From contig NZ_FUFN01000009.1 in NCBI RefSeq assembly GCF_900162615.1, forward strand, positions 857,610-921,609: a DNA stretch of 64,000 nt. Direction: 5' to 3'. The first letter of the stretch is position 1, and every line of letters begins with the position of its first letter. A model generated the notes under the pieces. That model saw nothing but the letters and a program-made list of their open reading frames with translations, searched no databases and was not told the origin of the DNA. This DNA is from Virgibacillus proomii (GTDB lineage Bacteria; Bacillota; Bacilli; Bacillales; Amphibacillaceae). This document shows positions 51,594 through 60,207 of the stretch, in pieces. Both the position numbers and the translations under genes were made by a program.

Positions 51594-51828
51594 TTGAAAA
51601 ACAAGAACTTTGAAGATTTGCCAATAACACTTCATATTGAAGCAAGGAAGAGAAATTGAGTTTTTTTATAATAATAAAGGGTATTTTATTCCTAATTACA
51701 AAGAAGGAAGAGTTTTATTAGACGACGAAGGAGAAAATTTAACCCCAAATATCAAAAATGAGGAAGAGTTTGTAGAAAAAGCTAAAATAAATAGATGGAT
51801 TAACACTAAAAAAACTTTTTCAAAATAA
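51594..51828 (+). pseudogene. Frameshifted small gene of unknown function
   Basis: A TTG frame from 51594 after AGGGGG encodes 'MKNKNFEDLPITLHIEA' and stops at about 51659. The overlapping next frame continues with 'GREIEFFYNNKGYFIPNYKE' and 'GRVLLDDEGENLTPNIKNEE' and ends at 51828. Joined by a one-base shift near 51640 they would make a roughly 78-residue acidic protein. I do not recognise it. Coding-like sequence across the junction suggests a broken gene. Confidence 0.4.
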
Positions 51829-51940
51829 AAATGATCAAGTGGAAATAGGAACTGTTTTTTAAAATGGATTTTATGACATGAACCTTTTAAAAAGAAAAAG
51901 CAAAAAACAGAAGATTGCGTAAAAAATTTAATGATTGTGG

Positions 51941-51979
51941 AGACTTCTACTACTTACGATTTGGTAGAAGTCTTTTTTT
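51941..51979 (+). terminator. Rho-independent terminator
   Basis: AGACTTCTACTA pairs with GGTAGAAGTCT, followed by TTTTTTT. It is downstream of the frameshifted small gene and may have belonged to it. Confidence 0.8.
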
Positions 51980-51992
51980 GTAAAGGTAAGCT

Positions 51993-52215
51993 ATGACTAG
52001 ATCAGCAATAATTATAGTAAGTACGTTTGTTATACCAAGGGCAAAAGAATACCAAGATTATATTAAGTATATTGATAGAGATAAAGGAAAAGTTTTAGCA
52101 AGGACAAAAAACGTTTTACCACTTTTGGGAGGATGTTATTTCCTTTATTATACAAAACAAATGAACTTTTTAGTACCTTCCCTTATATGTGACAAAATTG
52201 AAAGATGATTGTAAG
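51993..52215 (+). pseudogene. Probable remnant of a MobP/MobL-type relaxase
   Basis: The 5' part encodes MTRSAIIIVSTFVIPRAKEY followed by 'QDYIKYIDRDKGKVLAR'. It resembles the N-terminus of firmicute mobilisation relaxases, with the typical 'K--DY--YIDR--A' motif. About 25 codons on, in the next frame, 'FWEDVISF' recalls the 'LWQDVISFD' stretch found about 100 residues further in those proteins. Loss of the middle plus a frameshift would explain the arrangement. Assignment is from motif memory only. Confidence 0.4.
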
Positions 52216-52354
52216 AAAAAACAAACTAATAATTCCTTCTCTCATGTTACTATTTGTGTGGATTGAATATTGTCTCCCAACTTCATCGCTTCAAACCCAG
52301 TTTATGTAAACATAAATAAATTTAGCCAATCATCTTATAGGGGGAATTACATAC

Positions 52355-53176
52355 ATGGAAATAATTACGGATACGTGGACAATCATTCAATATTTAATAC
52401 TGGGACTGGTACAGGGAATTACTGAACCGCTCCCCATTTCTTCCAGTGGACATATTGTTATTGTTCGTGAATTGTTTGGGATTGAAACAAAAGGGCTCTC
52501 CTTTGAAATATTTGTGAATTTTGCTTCTCTATTAGCTATTTTACTGATTTATCGTCATGATATCATGCGGTTAATAAAAAATGGGAGTCTTTACCTCATG
52601 AAAGGAAACGATACGTATAAAAATGACTTTCATTTTATTATGTATCTTATCATCGCTACAATACCAGTAGGGGTAATTGGGCTATTGTTTAACGATGTGA
52701 TTGGGGAAGTCCTAAGTGGTACAAATGTCGTTGGATTTACCTTGTTAATCACAGCTGCTGCCGTATGGATTATTCGTCATCGGAGCGGGAAAAAAGCAGA
52801 TGAAGATTTATCAACAAAAGATGCACTCATTGTTGGTATTGCCCAGACTTTTGCTGTTATGCCTGGAATTAGCCGTTCCGGAGCAAGCATTGTCGCGTCC
52901 ATGCTAGTTGGTATGAAGCAGGAAACGGCACTTCGTTTCTCCTTTCTATTATATATACCGGTTAGTTTAGGTACAACGATCATAGAAGTTCCTGACTTTA
53001 TAATAAGTCCAGAATTTAGTACATTGCTAGTCCCTAATCTGATTGCTTTCTTTGCCTCATTTATAGCTACTTATGTTGCATTTAAATGGCTTAAAAATAT
53101 CATGGCTAAAGGCAATTTAGGTTATTTTTCATATTACTGTCTTATTGTTGGTATACTTGTCATCCTATTTCTATAG
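52355..53176 (+). CDS. uppP: Undecaprenyl-diphosphate phosphatase
   Basis: It recycles the undecaprenyl-pyrophosphate carrier used in cell-wall synthesis; extra copies raise bacitracin resistance. 273 residues with eight membrane segments. 'LVQGITEPLPISSSGHIVIV' (about 19-38) contains the catalytic Glu. 'AVMPGISRSGASIVASML' (about 166-183) contains the P-loop-like Arg motif. GGGGG precedes the ATG with good spacing. It is a single gene with a terminator about 110 bases on. It lies near a BcrAB-like exporter, but no bacitracin sensor is adjacent. Confidence 0.93.
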   Translation: MEIITDTWTIIQYLILGLVQGITEPLPISSSGHIVIVRELFGIETKGLSFEIFVNFASLLAILLIYRHDIMRLIKNGSLYLMKGNDTYKNDFHFIMYLIIATIPVGVIGLLFNDVIGEVLSGTNVVGFTLLITAAAVWIIRHRSGKKADEDLSTKDALIVGIAQTFAVMPGISRSGASIVASMLVGMKQETALRFSFLLYIPVSLGTTIIEVPDFIISPEFSTLLVPNLIAFFASFIATYVAFKWLKNIMAKGNLGYFSYYCLIVGILVILFL

Positions 53177-53287
53177 ACTTGATCAATTGCAAAAGGAAAC
53201 GGTTTCGTTTATGCATTGATTTTTCCTAATATTGGTGTTATGATAATTGTAATAATAAATATTCGATCACATGTTACTAATACGATT

Positions 53288-53346
53288 AGGCATGGTGGTA
53301 TAATAGAGTGACTATTGTGACTCTGTATACTACCGTGCCTTTTTTG
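53288..53346 (+). terminator. Terminator after uppP
   Basis: AGGCATGGTGGTATA pairs with TATACTACCGTGCCT across a 23-base loop, followed by TTTTTT. Confidence 0.8.
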
Positions 53347-53421
53347 CTATAACTAAAAAGACATACTCCCTTAGTCACAAAATAGTAAAAATCAAACTCA
53401 GAATAGCAAGGAGTGCAAGAA

Positions 53422-53904
53422 ATGTTAAAGAACCTATTTAAAAAATCAAAAGAACAAGCTATTTATGCACCATTAAACGGAGAAATAGTTCCGTTAGAAG
53501 AAGTACCTGATCCTGTTTTTAATCAAAAAATGATGGGAGAAGGAATTGCAATTATCCCCAGTGAAGGAAAACTACTTTCACCGATAGATGGAAAAGTTGT
53601 GCAAATACCGGAAACAAAACATGCAATTGGACTTGCTACAAACGATGGCACGGAAATCCTCATTCATGTAGGGTTGGAAACGGTTAGTTTAAAAGGGGAA
53701 GGATTTGAACTAAAAGTTGCTGCAGGCGATACGGTCACTAAAGGGCAACCACTGATGGAAATAAACTTAGATTATATTAAACAACACGCATCTAGCATCA
53801 TTACGCCGATTATTATCACAAACAGCAATGAGCGAAAGCTTACATTTACAGAGGAAAAACAAAGTGTTGCAAGTGAAACCGTTATTATGAATGTAACTGC
53901 TTAA
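53422..53904 (+). CDS. crr: PTS EIIA-Glc (Crr-like) component
   Basis: A standalone 160-residue EIIA of the glucose superfamily that phosphorylates IIB domains of glucose or amino-sugar permeases. 'APLNGEIVPLEEVPDPVF' and 'GEGIAIIPSEGKLLSPIDG' open the fold. His in 'HAIGLATNDGTEILIHVGLET' (the second His, after 'EIL') is the phosphorylated residue. The ATG at 53422 follows AAGGAG by nine bases; the GTG at 53413 is too close. The IICB protein encoded 1.7 kb downstream lacks a IIA, so this gene probably serves it. Confidence 0.9.
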   Translation: MLKNLFKKSKEQAIYAPLNGEIVPLEEVPDPVFNQKMMGEGIAIIPSEGKLLSPIDGKVVQIPETKHAIGLATNDGTEILIHVGLETVSLKGEGFELKVAAGDTVTKGQPLMEINLDYIKQHASSIITPIIITNSNERKLTFTEEKQSVASETVIMNVTA

Positions 53905-54639
53905 GCTTCATTATAAATTACGGTATTGGATGGTTTCTAGTTTGTGCTTTTTTAACAAACGGAAACACTTGATTAGCAACTGGATAAACCGCCCTCTTAT
54001 CAGGGGCGGACGACGTTGCGCTCCCCAAGAAGGTTACTAATTTTGTCGGTGTTTATTTTGACTTTAGGGGATTCCAGTTGCTGCCTTTCCATACATGTCT
54101 TGAAGGCCCTGGATTTTTCTTAGAAACTGGCTAGTATCCATTTTCTGGTGTAAACAACTTAGGTACATTTATACATAAAATGAAACATCTATCAGTAGAG
54201 CTTTTCCTTCACCCACTACTGATAGAAATAAAAACAAAGGTTAACATCTCAGGCGTCCTTGAAAAAGAAGTTCACTTTTTCTACATGCGATGTGTCGCTG
54301 TCGTGGTTTTTTCTTGTCCTTTCGACCCGAACAAAACGGGCATTTAGGTGCCGTTATCTCCAACTTAAACTTCTTCGTATTCGCTAAACTCTTGAATTGA
54401 GAGTCTTTCAGCACCTTAGAGACGGGATAAAACCTAGTGTTTTTCGGATAACGAATTATCTCACGTTAAAGTTTTCTTTTGTATGCAAATTGGATAACAG
54501 TAACATAGCTAATCAATAAAATTTCTCCTAAGCAAAGCTGAAGCATATACTATTCGCAATTTATTCTGCGTAAAATGAAATATCATAGATCCCTAAAACC
54601 ACTGGTAAGAATACAGGCATCTAAAGGAGGTGACCTCCG
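53905..54639 (+). repeat. Gene-free stretch with a hairpin-repeat composite at 54175-54435
   Basis: CTATCAGTAG / CTACTGATAG forms hairpin I, a third distinct stem sequence. Then come 'TCCTTGAAAAAGAAGTTCAC', 'GCGATGTGTCGCTGTCGTGGTTTTTTC' and a hairpin II with 'GGGCATTTAGGTGCCGTT ... TTTCAGCACCTTAGAGACGGG'. On the reverse strand around 54105-54150 a short open stretch ('MDTSQFLRKIQGLQDMYGKA') looks like a decayed gene I cannot name. Confidence 0.5.
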
Positions 54640-55461
54640 GTGAGAATTACAAAAATCTTAAATAATAACGCAGTAATCGTAACAGACGGCAAGCAAGAAA
54701 AAATCGCAATTGGTGCTGGTGTAGCCTTTAATAAAAAGAGAAAAGATATTGTTAATCCAGCAAAAATTGAAAAACTATTTGTACTAAAAGAAAATGAAAA
54801 ATTGCAGGAGTTGATTATGCGAATCCCGGAAGAACACTTGCTAATATCAGAAGAAATTATCGCTTATGCTGAAAAGCAATTAAGTACAAACCTGAATGAG
54901 CATATTCTTTTAGCATTGACTGATCATCTCTCATTTGCTATTGAACGCAGCAAAGAAGGAATTCACTTAAAAAATAAGCTCTTGCAAGAAATTAAAATTA
55001 TGTACCGAGAAGAATTCAATATTGGACTTTGGGCGATTAATCACGTAAAAGACAAACTAAATATGGAACTGCCCATCGATGAAGCAGGTTTTATAGCTCT
55101 TCACATCCACACAATGAAAATTAAAGGAGGTGATTTGCATGAAACGGTAAGACAAACAGCGATTGTAAAAGACATGATTGAAGCTATTCAGAATGATTTA
55201 AACATGACCTTTAATGAAGGTGCAATTGCTTATGAACGATTAATGACCCATCTAAGGTTTGCCTTGAATAGAGTAAATCACTGTGAAGCTCATTCCTTAG
55301 ATGATGAAATGCTAGCGATGATTAAAAAAAAGTTTAAACGATCGTACCGTTGTTCTGTTAACGTAGCTAAAAAAGTTGCTGCAAATCATGGAATTGAGCT
55401 GCCTCCGGAAGAATTGGGCTATATTACATTGCATATCGAACGCCTTAAAAAATACCAATAA
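54640..55461 (+). CDS. BglG/GlcT-family transcription antiterminator
   Basis: It binds a leader-RNA hairpin and prevents early termination of PTS transcripts. 273 residues. The CAT RNA-binding domain (1-57) starts MRITKILNNNAVIVTDG. PRD1 (about 65-170) keeps His in 'LTDHLSFAIER' and 'FIALHIHTMK'. PRD2 (about 175-273) keeps His in 'LMTHLRFALNR' and 'YITLHIERL'. All four regulatory His are present. AAAGGAGGTGA precedes the GTG start. It sits directly upstream of the IICB gene. GlcT is the closest role by context, but no clear antiterminator RNA could be drawn in the 118-base gap. Confidence 0.88.
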   Translation: MRITKILNNNAVIVTDGKQEKIAIGAGVAFNKKRKDIVNPAKIEKLFVLKENEKLQELIMRIPEEHLLISEEIIAYAEKQLSTNLNEHILLALTDHLSFAIERSKEGIHLKNKLLQEIKIMYREEFNIGLWAINHVKDKLNMELPIDEAGFIALHIHTMKIKGGDLHETVRQTAIVKDMIEAIQNDLNMTFNEGAIAYERLMTHLRFALNRVNHCEAHSLDDEMLAMIKKKFKRSYRCSVNVAKKVAANHGIELPPEELGYITLHIERLKKYQ

Positions 55462-55488
55462 TACAAGCTGATTTTATTCCTTTTTAAG

Positions 55489-55504
55489 TTGGTAGCGCTT
55501 TCAA
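55489..55504 (+). promoter_or_regulatory. cre site upstream of the IICB gene
   Basis: TTGGTAGCGCTTTCAA matches the CcpA cre consensus WTGNAARCGNWWWCAW except at one position, with the central CG intact. It lies in the antiterminator-IICB gap, 76 bases before the IICB start. Confidence 0.7.
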
Positions 55505-55579
55505 ACCAATGACTAACTATTATGTCATTACAGTATCATTCAGGCCTTCGTTCATAACAATTATAAGGAGGAATTTATT

Positions 55580-57016
55580 ATGATGAATTATGTGCAACGA
55601 CTCGGTCGGTCTCTTATGCTTCCAGTAGCTGTACTTCCTGCGGCTGCAATATTATCGGGGATTGGCTATTGGATTGACAGCGACCAAGTAAATCCTGTAG
55701 CTGTTTTTCTAAATCAAGCAGGTAATTCTATTATTGGTAACATCCCAATTTTATTTGCGATTGGGGTTGCATTAGGATTGGCAAAAAATAAGGACGGTTC
55801 AGCTGCATTAAGTGGCCTGGTCGGTTTTTTAGTTGTGACAACCCTGCTTTCTACTGATTCTGTTGCCCTACTGCAAGGAATTGAGGTAGAAAGTGTAAAT
55901 CCGGCATTTGAGCAAATCAAAAATGTTTTTATTGGTATTATATCTGGTATTGTTGCATCCATTATGTATAACCGCTTTAGTCATGTACAACTTCCTGATT
56001 CTTTAGCCTTTTTTAGTGGAAAACGGCTTGTACCAATTATGACATCCGTAGTTATGATGTTTGTTTCCGGTCTTTTATTTTTCATTTGGCCCGTTGTCTA
56101 TAACTCACTAGTATCATTTGGAACGGCAATCAGTGATTTAGGCGCTATCGGTGCAGGTCTCTACGGATTTTTTAACCGCTTATTAATTCCAACCGGCTTG
56201 CATCATGCCTTAAACTCCGTGTTTTGGTTTGATGTAGCAGGTATTGATGATATTGGTAAATTCCGTGATGGTACAGGTATCAAGGGTATAACTGGTATGT
56301 ATCAAGCAGGTTTCTTCCCAATTATGATGTTTGGTTTACCAGCTGCCGCGCTTGCTATGTACCATACAGCAAAAACAAAAAGAAGAAAGCAGGCAGCTTC
56401 ATTGCTCTTAGCAACAGCATTCGCCGCATTTTTTACAGGTGTTACAGAACCCCTTGAATTCTCATTTATGTTCTTAGCTCCTGCACTTTATGTTGTTCAC
56501 GCAATGCTTACAGGTTTTTCTTTAGCAATTGCTGCTTTCTTCCAATGGACATCTGGTTTTGGCTTTAGCGCCGGTTTTATCGATTATATCTTAAGTTATC
56601 CATTACCATTAGCTAATAAACCATACATGTTAATTGTTCAAGGTTTAGTATTTGCAGTTATTTATTACTTCCTCTTCCGCTTCCTCATTAAAAAATTAGA
56701 CTTAAAAACACCAGGAAGAGAAGATGATGAATTATTAGAAGAAGAAAGTGTAGATGAAATCAAGTCTGATCAACGCTTTGCTAAAATGGCAGCACAAATT
56801 TATGACGGACTGGGCGGAGATACTAATGTGGCATCCATCGAGAACTGTGTCACCCGTTTACGTGTTGAGGTAAGAGATATAAATAATGTCGATGAAGCAA
56901 AAATCAAAGCTACTGGTGTACCTGGTATCAATAAAGTTGGAGCAAAGAGTATCCACGTTATCGTTGGTACAAATGTTCAATTTGTTGCCGATGAAATTGA
57001 TAAAATTCGAAAATAA
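55580..57016 (+). CDS. PTS EIICB component, N-acetylglucosamine/glucose family
   Basis: A 478-residue sugar permease that imports and phosphorylates a hexose or amino-sugar. IIC (about 1-375, ten segments) has 'LGRSLMLPVAVLPAAAILSG', 'LIPTGLHHALNSVFWF', 'GTGIKGITGMYQAGFFPIMM' and 'FFTGVTEPLEFSFMFLAP'. IIB (about 395-478) has the phospho-Cys in 'IENCVTRLRVEV'. 'GLHHALNSVFWFD' and the short IICB form favour NagP (GlcNAc) over PtsG. There is no IIA domain; the Crr-like protein encoded upstream probably supplies it. A terminator follows. Confidence 0.9.
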   Translation: MMNYVQRLGRSLMLPVAVLPAAAILSGIGYWIDSDQVNPVAVFLNQAGNSIIGNIPILFAIGVALGLAKNKDGSAALSGLVGFLVVTTLLSTDSVALLQGIEVESVNPAFEQIKNVFIGIISGIVASIMYNRFSHVQLPDSLAFFSGKRLVPIMTSVVMMFVSGLLFFIWPVVYNSLVSFGTAISDLGAIGAGLYGFFNRLLIPTGLHHALNSVFWFDVAGIDDIGKFRDGTGIKGITGMYQAGFFPIMMFGLPAAALAMYHTAKTKRRKQAASLLLATAFAAFFTGVTEPLEFSFMFLAPALYVVHAMLTGFSLAIAAFFQWTSGFGFSAGFIDYILSYPLPLANKPYMLIVQGLVFAVIYYFLFRFLIKKLDLKTPGREDDELLEEESVDEIKSDQRFAKMAAQIYDGLGGDTNVASIENCVTRLRVEVRDINNVDEAKIKATGVPGINKVGAKSIHVIVGTNVQFVADEIDKIRK

Positions 57017-57082
57017 TAACAAAGAAGAAAGTGCTAGATAAGTAGATGCACACAACGCAAAGCGAATCTAGGATTTACTATT

Positions 57083-57130
57083 AATCCGCCTTTCTGCCAG
57101 ATAGACAGAAAGGCGGATTTTAATATTTTA
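57083..57130 (+). terminator. Terminator of the IICB gene
   Basis: AATCCGCCTTTCTG pairs perfectly with CAGAAAGGCGGATT, followed by TTAATATTTTATTT. Confidence 0.9.
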
Positions 57131-57352
57131 TTTAATCTTTCAAGTTTAAAAGATAATATTCCATAAGCCGAACAGCTTTAGTAAGATATTATCTCTGATT
57201 TGGTTTTTGTTGAAAAAGTATGATCAAGTTAACCTACGAAATTACGTTGAAGGAGTCATTTTGTTTATGTTCTGTTACTTTTTCTGCAAAAAACGATCCT
57301 ATAATTATCCATACACTTCTTGTATACTAGGAGTAAAGGAGGAGAGGCATAT

Positions 57353-58120
57353 ATGTTTAAAAAACTATTTAACTCCATGGGGATTGGGTCAGCAAAGGTC
57401 GATGCAAAAATAAATAAAACAGACTTTATACCAGGAGAGACTGTAGAAGGTGTATTGGAAGTAGAAGGTGGAAACTCTGAACAACAGATTGATAAAGTCT
57501 ATGTAAGTATCTTAACGAATTATACTGTGGAAAGTAGCGATAAAGAATATACCAATAATCGACACATGATTAAACGCTACCAGCTCACGGATGCGTTTGT
57601 TATAAAACCAGATGAAAAAAAGTCCATCCCTTTTAGCTTCCAACTACCTCTACGTACACCAGCATCATTAGGAAAAACTAAAGTATGGTTGGAAACTGGG
57701 ATGGATATTAAAAAAGCATTGGACCCTAGGGATAGTGATTACATACAAGTCAAACCCCACCCGCTAGTCGATGCTTTTCTCGATGCAGCAGATCGTCTTG
57801 GCTTTGAATTAAGAGAAGTGGAATGTGAATTTGCCCCAAGTACATTTCCATTAAAAAAAGAGTTTCCAATTGTTCAAGAATTTGAGTTTAAACCGACTAG
57901 CGGAAAATACAAACGAAAATTAGATGAGTTAGAAGCTGCATTTTTCGTATACGAATCGGAAGTAGTAGTGCTTGTAGAAGTCGATCGAAAAATGAGAAAC
58001 AAAGACTTCTTTACAGACTTGTTTGAATTGGATGAGAGTAAAGCGACGATTCGCTACGGCTTTGATGATGTTGACGATTTATCAGATCGATTAGCAGCAT
58101 TAATCAAAGAAAATATGTAA
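57353..58120 (+). CDS. spo0M: Sporulation-control protein Spo0M
   Basis: A 255-residue arrestin-like beta-sandwich protein that affects early sporulation in B. subtilis. 'FNSMGIGSAKVDAKINKTDF', 'PGETVEGVLEVEGG', 'IPFSFQLPLRTPASLGKTKV' and 'LDPRDSDYIQVKPHPLVDAF' follow the family throughout. The C-terminal 'IRYGFDDVDDLSDRL' is also typical. The ATG at 57353 follows AGGAGGAGAGG. It is a single gene with its own terminator. SigH control is known in B. subtilis but was not verified here. Confidence 0.93.
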   Translation: MFKKLFNSMGIGSAKVDAKINKTDFIPGETVEGVLEVEGGNSEQQIDKVYVSILTNYTVESSDKEYTNNRHMIKRYQLTDAFVIKPDEKKSIPFSFQLPLRTPASLGKTKVWLETGMDIKKALDPRDSDYIQVKPHPLVDAFLDAADRLGFELREVECEFAPSTFPLKKEFPIVQEFEFKPTSGKYKRKLDELEAAFFVYESEVVVLVEVDRKMRNKDFFTDLFELDESKATIRYGFDDVDDLSDRLAALIKENM

Positions 58121-58146
58121 CGGTTTTCACTTTTTAATCAAATGGC

Positions 58147-58183
58147 GGTAAAGCTTATACAAATAAGCTTACCCCCTTTTTTT
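58147..58183 (+). terminator. spo0M terminator
   Basis: GGTAAAGCTTAT pairs with ATAAGCTTACC (one bulge), followed by CCCTTTTTTT. Confidence 0.8.
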
Positions 58184-58423
58184 ATGTCAGAAATTGTATC
58201 AATCACTCACCGCAATTATATAAATAGTCACATATATTCAATTAATGGTAAAATTATGTGTTTTTTTGAAACCGTTCACAATCACTTTTAACGGTGTTAT
58301 AATAAAATTTCCGCACTCTATCAGCCCGCTTTGATAGATAGTTAAACTACTTAATAACCACGCGTATTAAACGCATGCCTTTCATTTATTATAAAAGTTT
58401 CATACAAGGGGGAATCTAGCAAC
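58184..58423. other. Intergenic region before gltS
   Basis: About 240 bases. GAAACCGTT / AACGGTGTT-like and CGCGTATTAAACGC stretches are short palindromes of possible regulatory use. Nothing specific is recognised. Confidence 0.35.
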
Positions 58424-59791
58424 ATGAATCAATTTACCATTTGGCATTTAATGATGGATATTAGTATAATATCCGCTTTACTTTTAGTTGGTACGATACT
58501 TCGGGCAAAAGTTAAATGGATTCAATCTTTGTTTTTACCTGCTAGTATGATTGCCGGATTTATTGGACTTGCACTTGGGCCAAGCGGCTGGAACCTTCTA
58601 CCTTTTTCGGATCAGCTCGGTACCTACCCTAGTCTGTTAATTGCAGTGATATTCGCTGCCATCCCAATTGGTGCAGCAAAAGTCCATATGTCAGAAGTGT
58701 TTCAACGCGTTCGTAATATGTTCTCCTATTCCATGATCCTCATCTTATCGATGTGGGGAGCAGGAGCATTATTCGGAATACTCTTTTTAACTCCATTATT
58801 TTCTGATTTGCCAAGTGGCTTTGGTCTGATATTAGGAGCGGGCTTCGTTGGCGGTCACGGGACAGCAGCAGCAGTTGGAGAAGGCTTTGCTCATGCTGGC
58901 TGGAACGAGGCAATGGATCTTGCCATGACCTCAGCTACAGTTGGAATTTTAGTTGCAGTACTGGGAGGGTTGTTTCTCGTCAAGCGCAGTACAGAACAAG
59001 GAAAAACCAAATTCATCACCAGCTTTAAAGATCTTCCCAATGAATTACAATCGGGACTAATTCCACATCATAAGCGTTCCTATATGGGGGTCGAAACCGT
59101 TTCTCCCAATTCCATTGATCCATTCGTGCTACATGTAGCTGTTATAGCGTTTGTCATTGGAATAGCTTATTGGATTACGAACATACTGTCTGATTTAATG
59201 CCAGCAGTATCTGTTCCATTATTCAGTATCGCTTTTGTCGTTGGACTTTTATTTCAATCCCTTAGTCGCAAAGTAAAAGCAGATGATTATATTGATCAAC
59301 GAGTCATGGAGCGAATCGGCGGAACAGCAACTGATTTCCTTGTAGCTATTGGGATTGCATCCATTAATCTTACGGTCGTTATGGAGTATGCTCTACCACT
59401 TATTATTCTGTTTGCATTCGGGATCTTATGGGCATATATTTTATTCCGCTTTGTGGGTCCTAATATATTTCAGGACTTCTGGTTGGAAAAGTCCCTGTTT
59501 GGTTGGGGCTGGAGTACGGGTACAGTGGCAATGGGACTTGCTCTTTTGCGCATTGTTGATCCGGAGCTCAAAAGTAAAACTCCGGAAGATTATGCACTGG
59601 CTTATATCGGTGTTGCGCCGGCTGAGATCGCCGTTATCACCTTTACACCAATTCTGTTTGCCGCTGGGCTCACGTGGGTCATTCCGCTTGTTCTTTTACT
59701 CGGTACCGCAATTATTATTGGAGTTTACAAATATACAGGTTGGTGGGGAGCTAGAAAAAACAACATTGATGAATATAATATGCCGAGCTAG
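58424..59791 (+). CDS. gltS: Sodium/glutamate symporter (ESS family)
   Basis: A 455-residue membrane carrier that couples Na+ entry to glutamate uptake. Two inverted halves of about five segments each surround a central hydrophilic loop (about 188-228). 'LILGAGFVGGHGTAAAVGEGF' (about 142-162) and 'GWGWSTGTVAMGLALLRIVDP' (about 363-383) are the paired re-entrant motifs. It is longer than E. coli GltS (about 400). It belongs to the divergent gram-positive branch, where substrate specificity has not been shown to my knowledge. AAGGGGG precedes the ATG; a hairpin overlaps the stop. Confidence 0.85.
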   Translation: MNQFTIWHLMMDISIISALLLVGTILRAKVKWIQSLFLPASMIAGFIGLALGPSGWNLLPFSDQLGTYPSLLIAVIFAAIPIGAAKVHMSEVFQRVRNMFSYSMILILSMWGAGALFGILFLTPLFSDLPSGFGLILGAGFVGGHGTAAAVGEGFAHAGWNEAMDLAMTSATVGILVAVLGGLFLVKRSTEQGKTKFITSFKDLPNELQSGLIPHHKRSYMGVETVSPNSIDPFVLHVAVIAFVIGIAYWITNILSDLMPAVSVPLFSIAFVVGLLFQSLSRKVKADDYIDQRVMERIGGTATDFLVAIGIASINLTVVMEYALPLIILFAFGILWAYILFRFVGPNIFQDFWLEKSLFGWGWSTGTVAMGLALLRIVDPELKSKTPEDYALAYIGVAPAEIAVITFTPILFAAGLTWVIPLVLLLGTAIIIGVYKYTGWWGARKNNIDEYNMPS

Positions 59792-59818
59792 TAGTTAGCT
59801 CGGCACTGGTAATTTCGT
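59781..59818. terminator. Hairpin between convergent gltS and the reverse-strand pair
   Basis: TGCCGAGCTA pairs with TAGCTCGGCA around a short loop and includes the gltS stop codon. The T-run after it is weak. It probably ends transcription from both sides. Confidence 0.6.
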
Positions 59819-60187
59819 TTATACAACAGCTGGACCAACTAAGGAAAGCGGCTGTTTACCTAAAATAAGACCTGTTAATTTCCCATATCCTATTTGCTTA
59901 TACGCATCTAATAGTTGTTTTAGTTCCTTAACTTTTTGGTTTCTTTTTAACTTGTCTATTTCTTCCTCATACACTTTTAAAATATACTCGTCATGCACTT
60001 TTGGGCGAAACTTGCTTGGGTCTTCATCCATAATGATACAACCCATATATTGGAAGTTAAATTGTAATTGTCTTGTTAAGTGAATAATACGTAAAAATTG
60101 CTGGTATACTTCAGGTTTAGTTGCTTTAAATTTTGCAATTGCCCGCTTTGCCTGAACTAGCTCTTCATAGCTTGATGTAATAATCAA
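59819..60187 (-). CDS. Hypothetical helical protein (122 aa)
   Basis: A mostly alpha-helical, basic protein with no signal or membrane segment. Notable stretches are 'SYEELVQAKRAIAKFKATKP', 'QFLRIIHLTRQLQFNFQYMG' and 'VYEEEIDKLKRNQKVKELKQ'. I do not recognise the family. It starts at a TTG seven bases after GGGGAG and lies 20 bases after the thioesterase stop on the same strand, so the two form an operon. The C-terminal 30 residues are less charged ('LTGLILGKQPLSLVGPAVV'). Confidence 0.65.
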   Translation of the reverse strand: MIITSSYEELVQAKRAIAKFKATKPEVYQQFLRIIHLTRQLQFNFQYMGCIIMDEDPSKFRPKVHDEYILKVYEEEIDKLKRNQKVKELKQLLDAYKQIGYGKLTGLILGKQPLSLVGPAVV

Positions 60188-60207
60188 TTCTTATCTCCCC
60201 TTCTTTC

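Noticed and set aside
54575..54640. Possible RAT-type antiterminator RNA around ACTGGTAAGAATACAGGCAT
   Set aside because: Only half of the usual RAT pattern is present and no overlapping terminator was seen.
57207..57413. A 68-codon frame before spo0M
   Set aside because: It overlaps the spo0M start in another frame and lacks a ribosome binding site.
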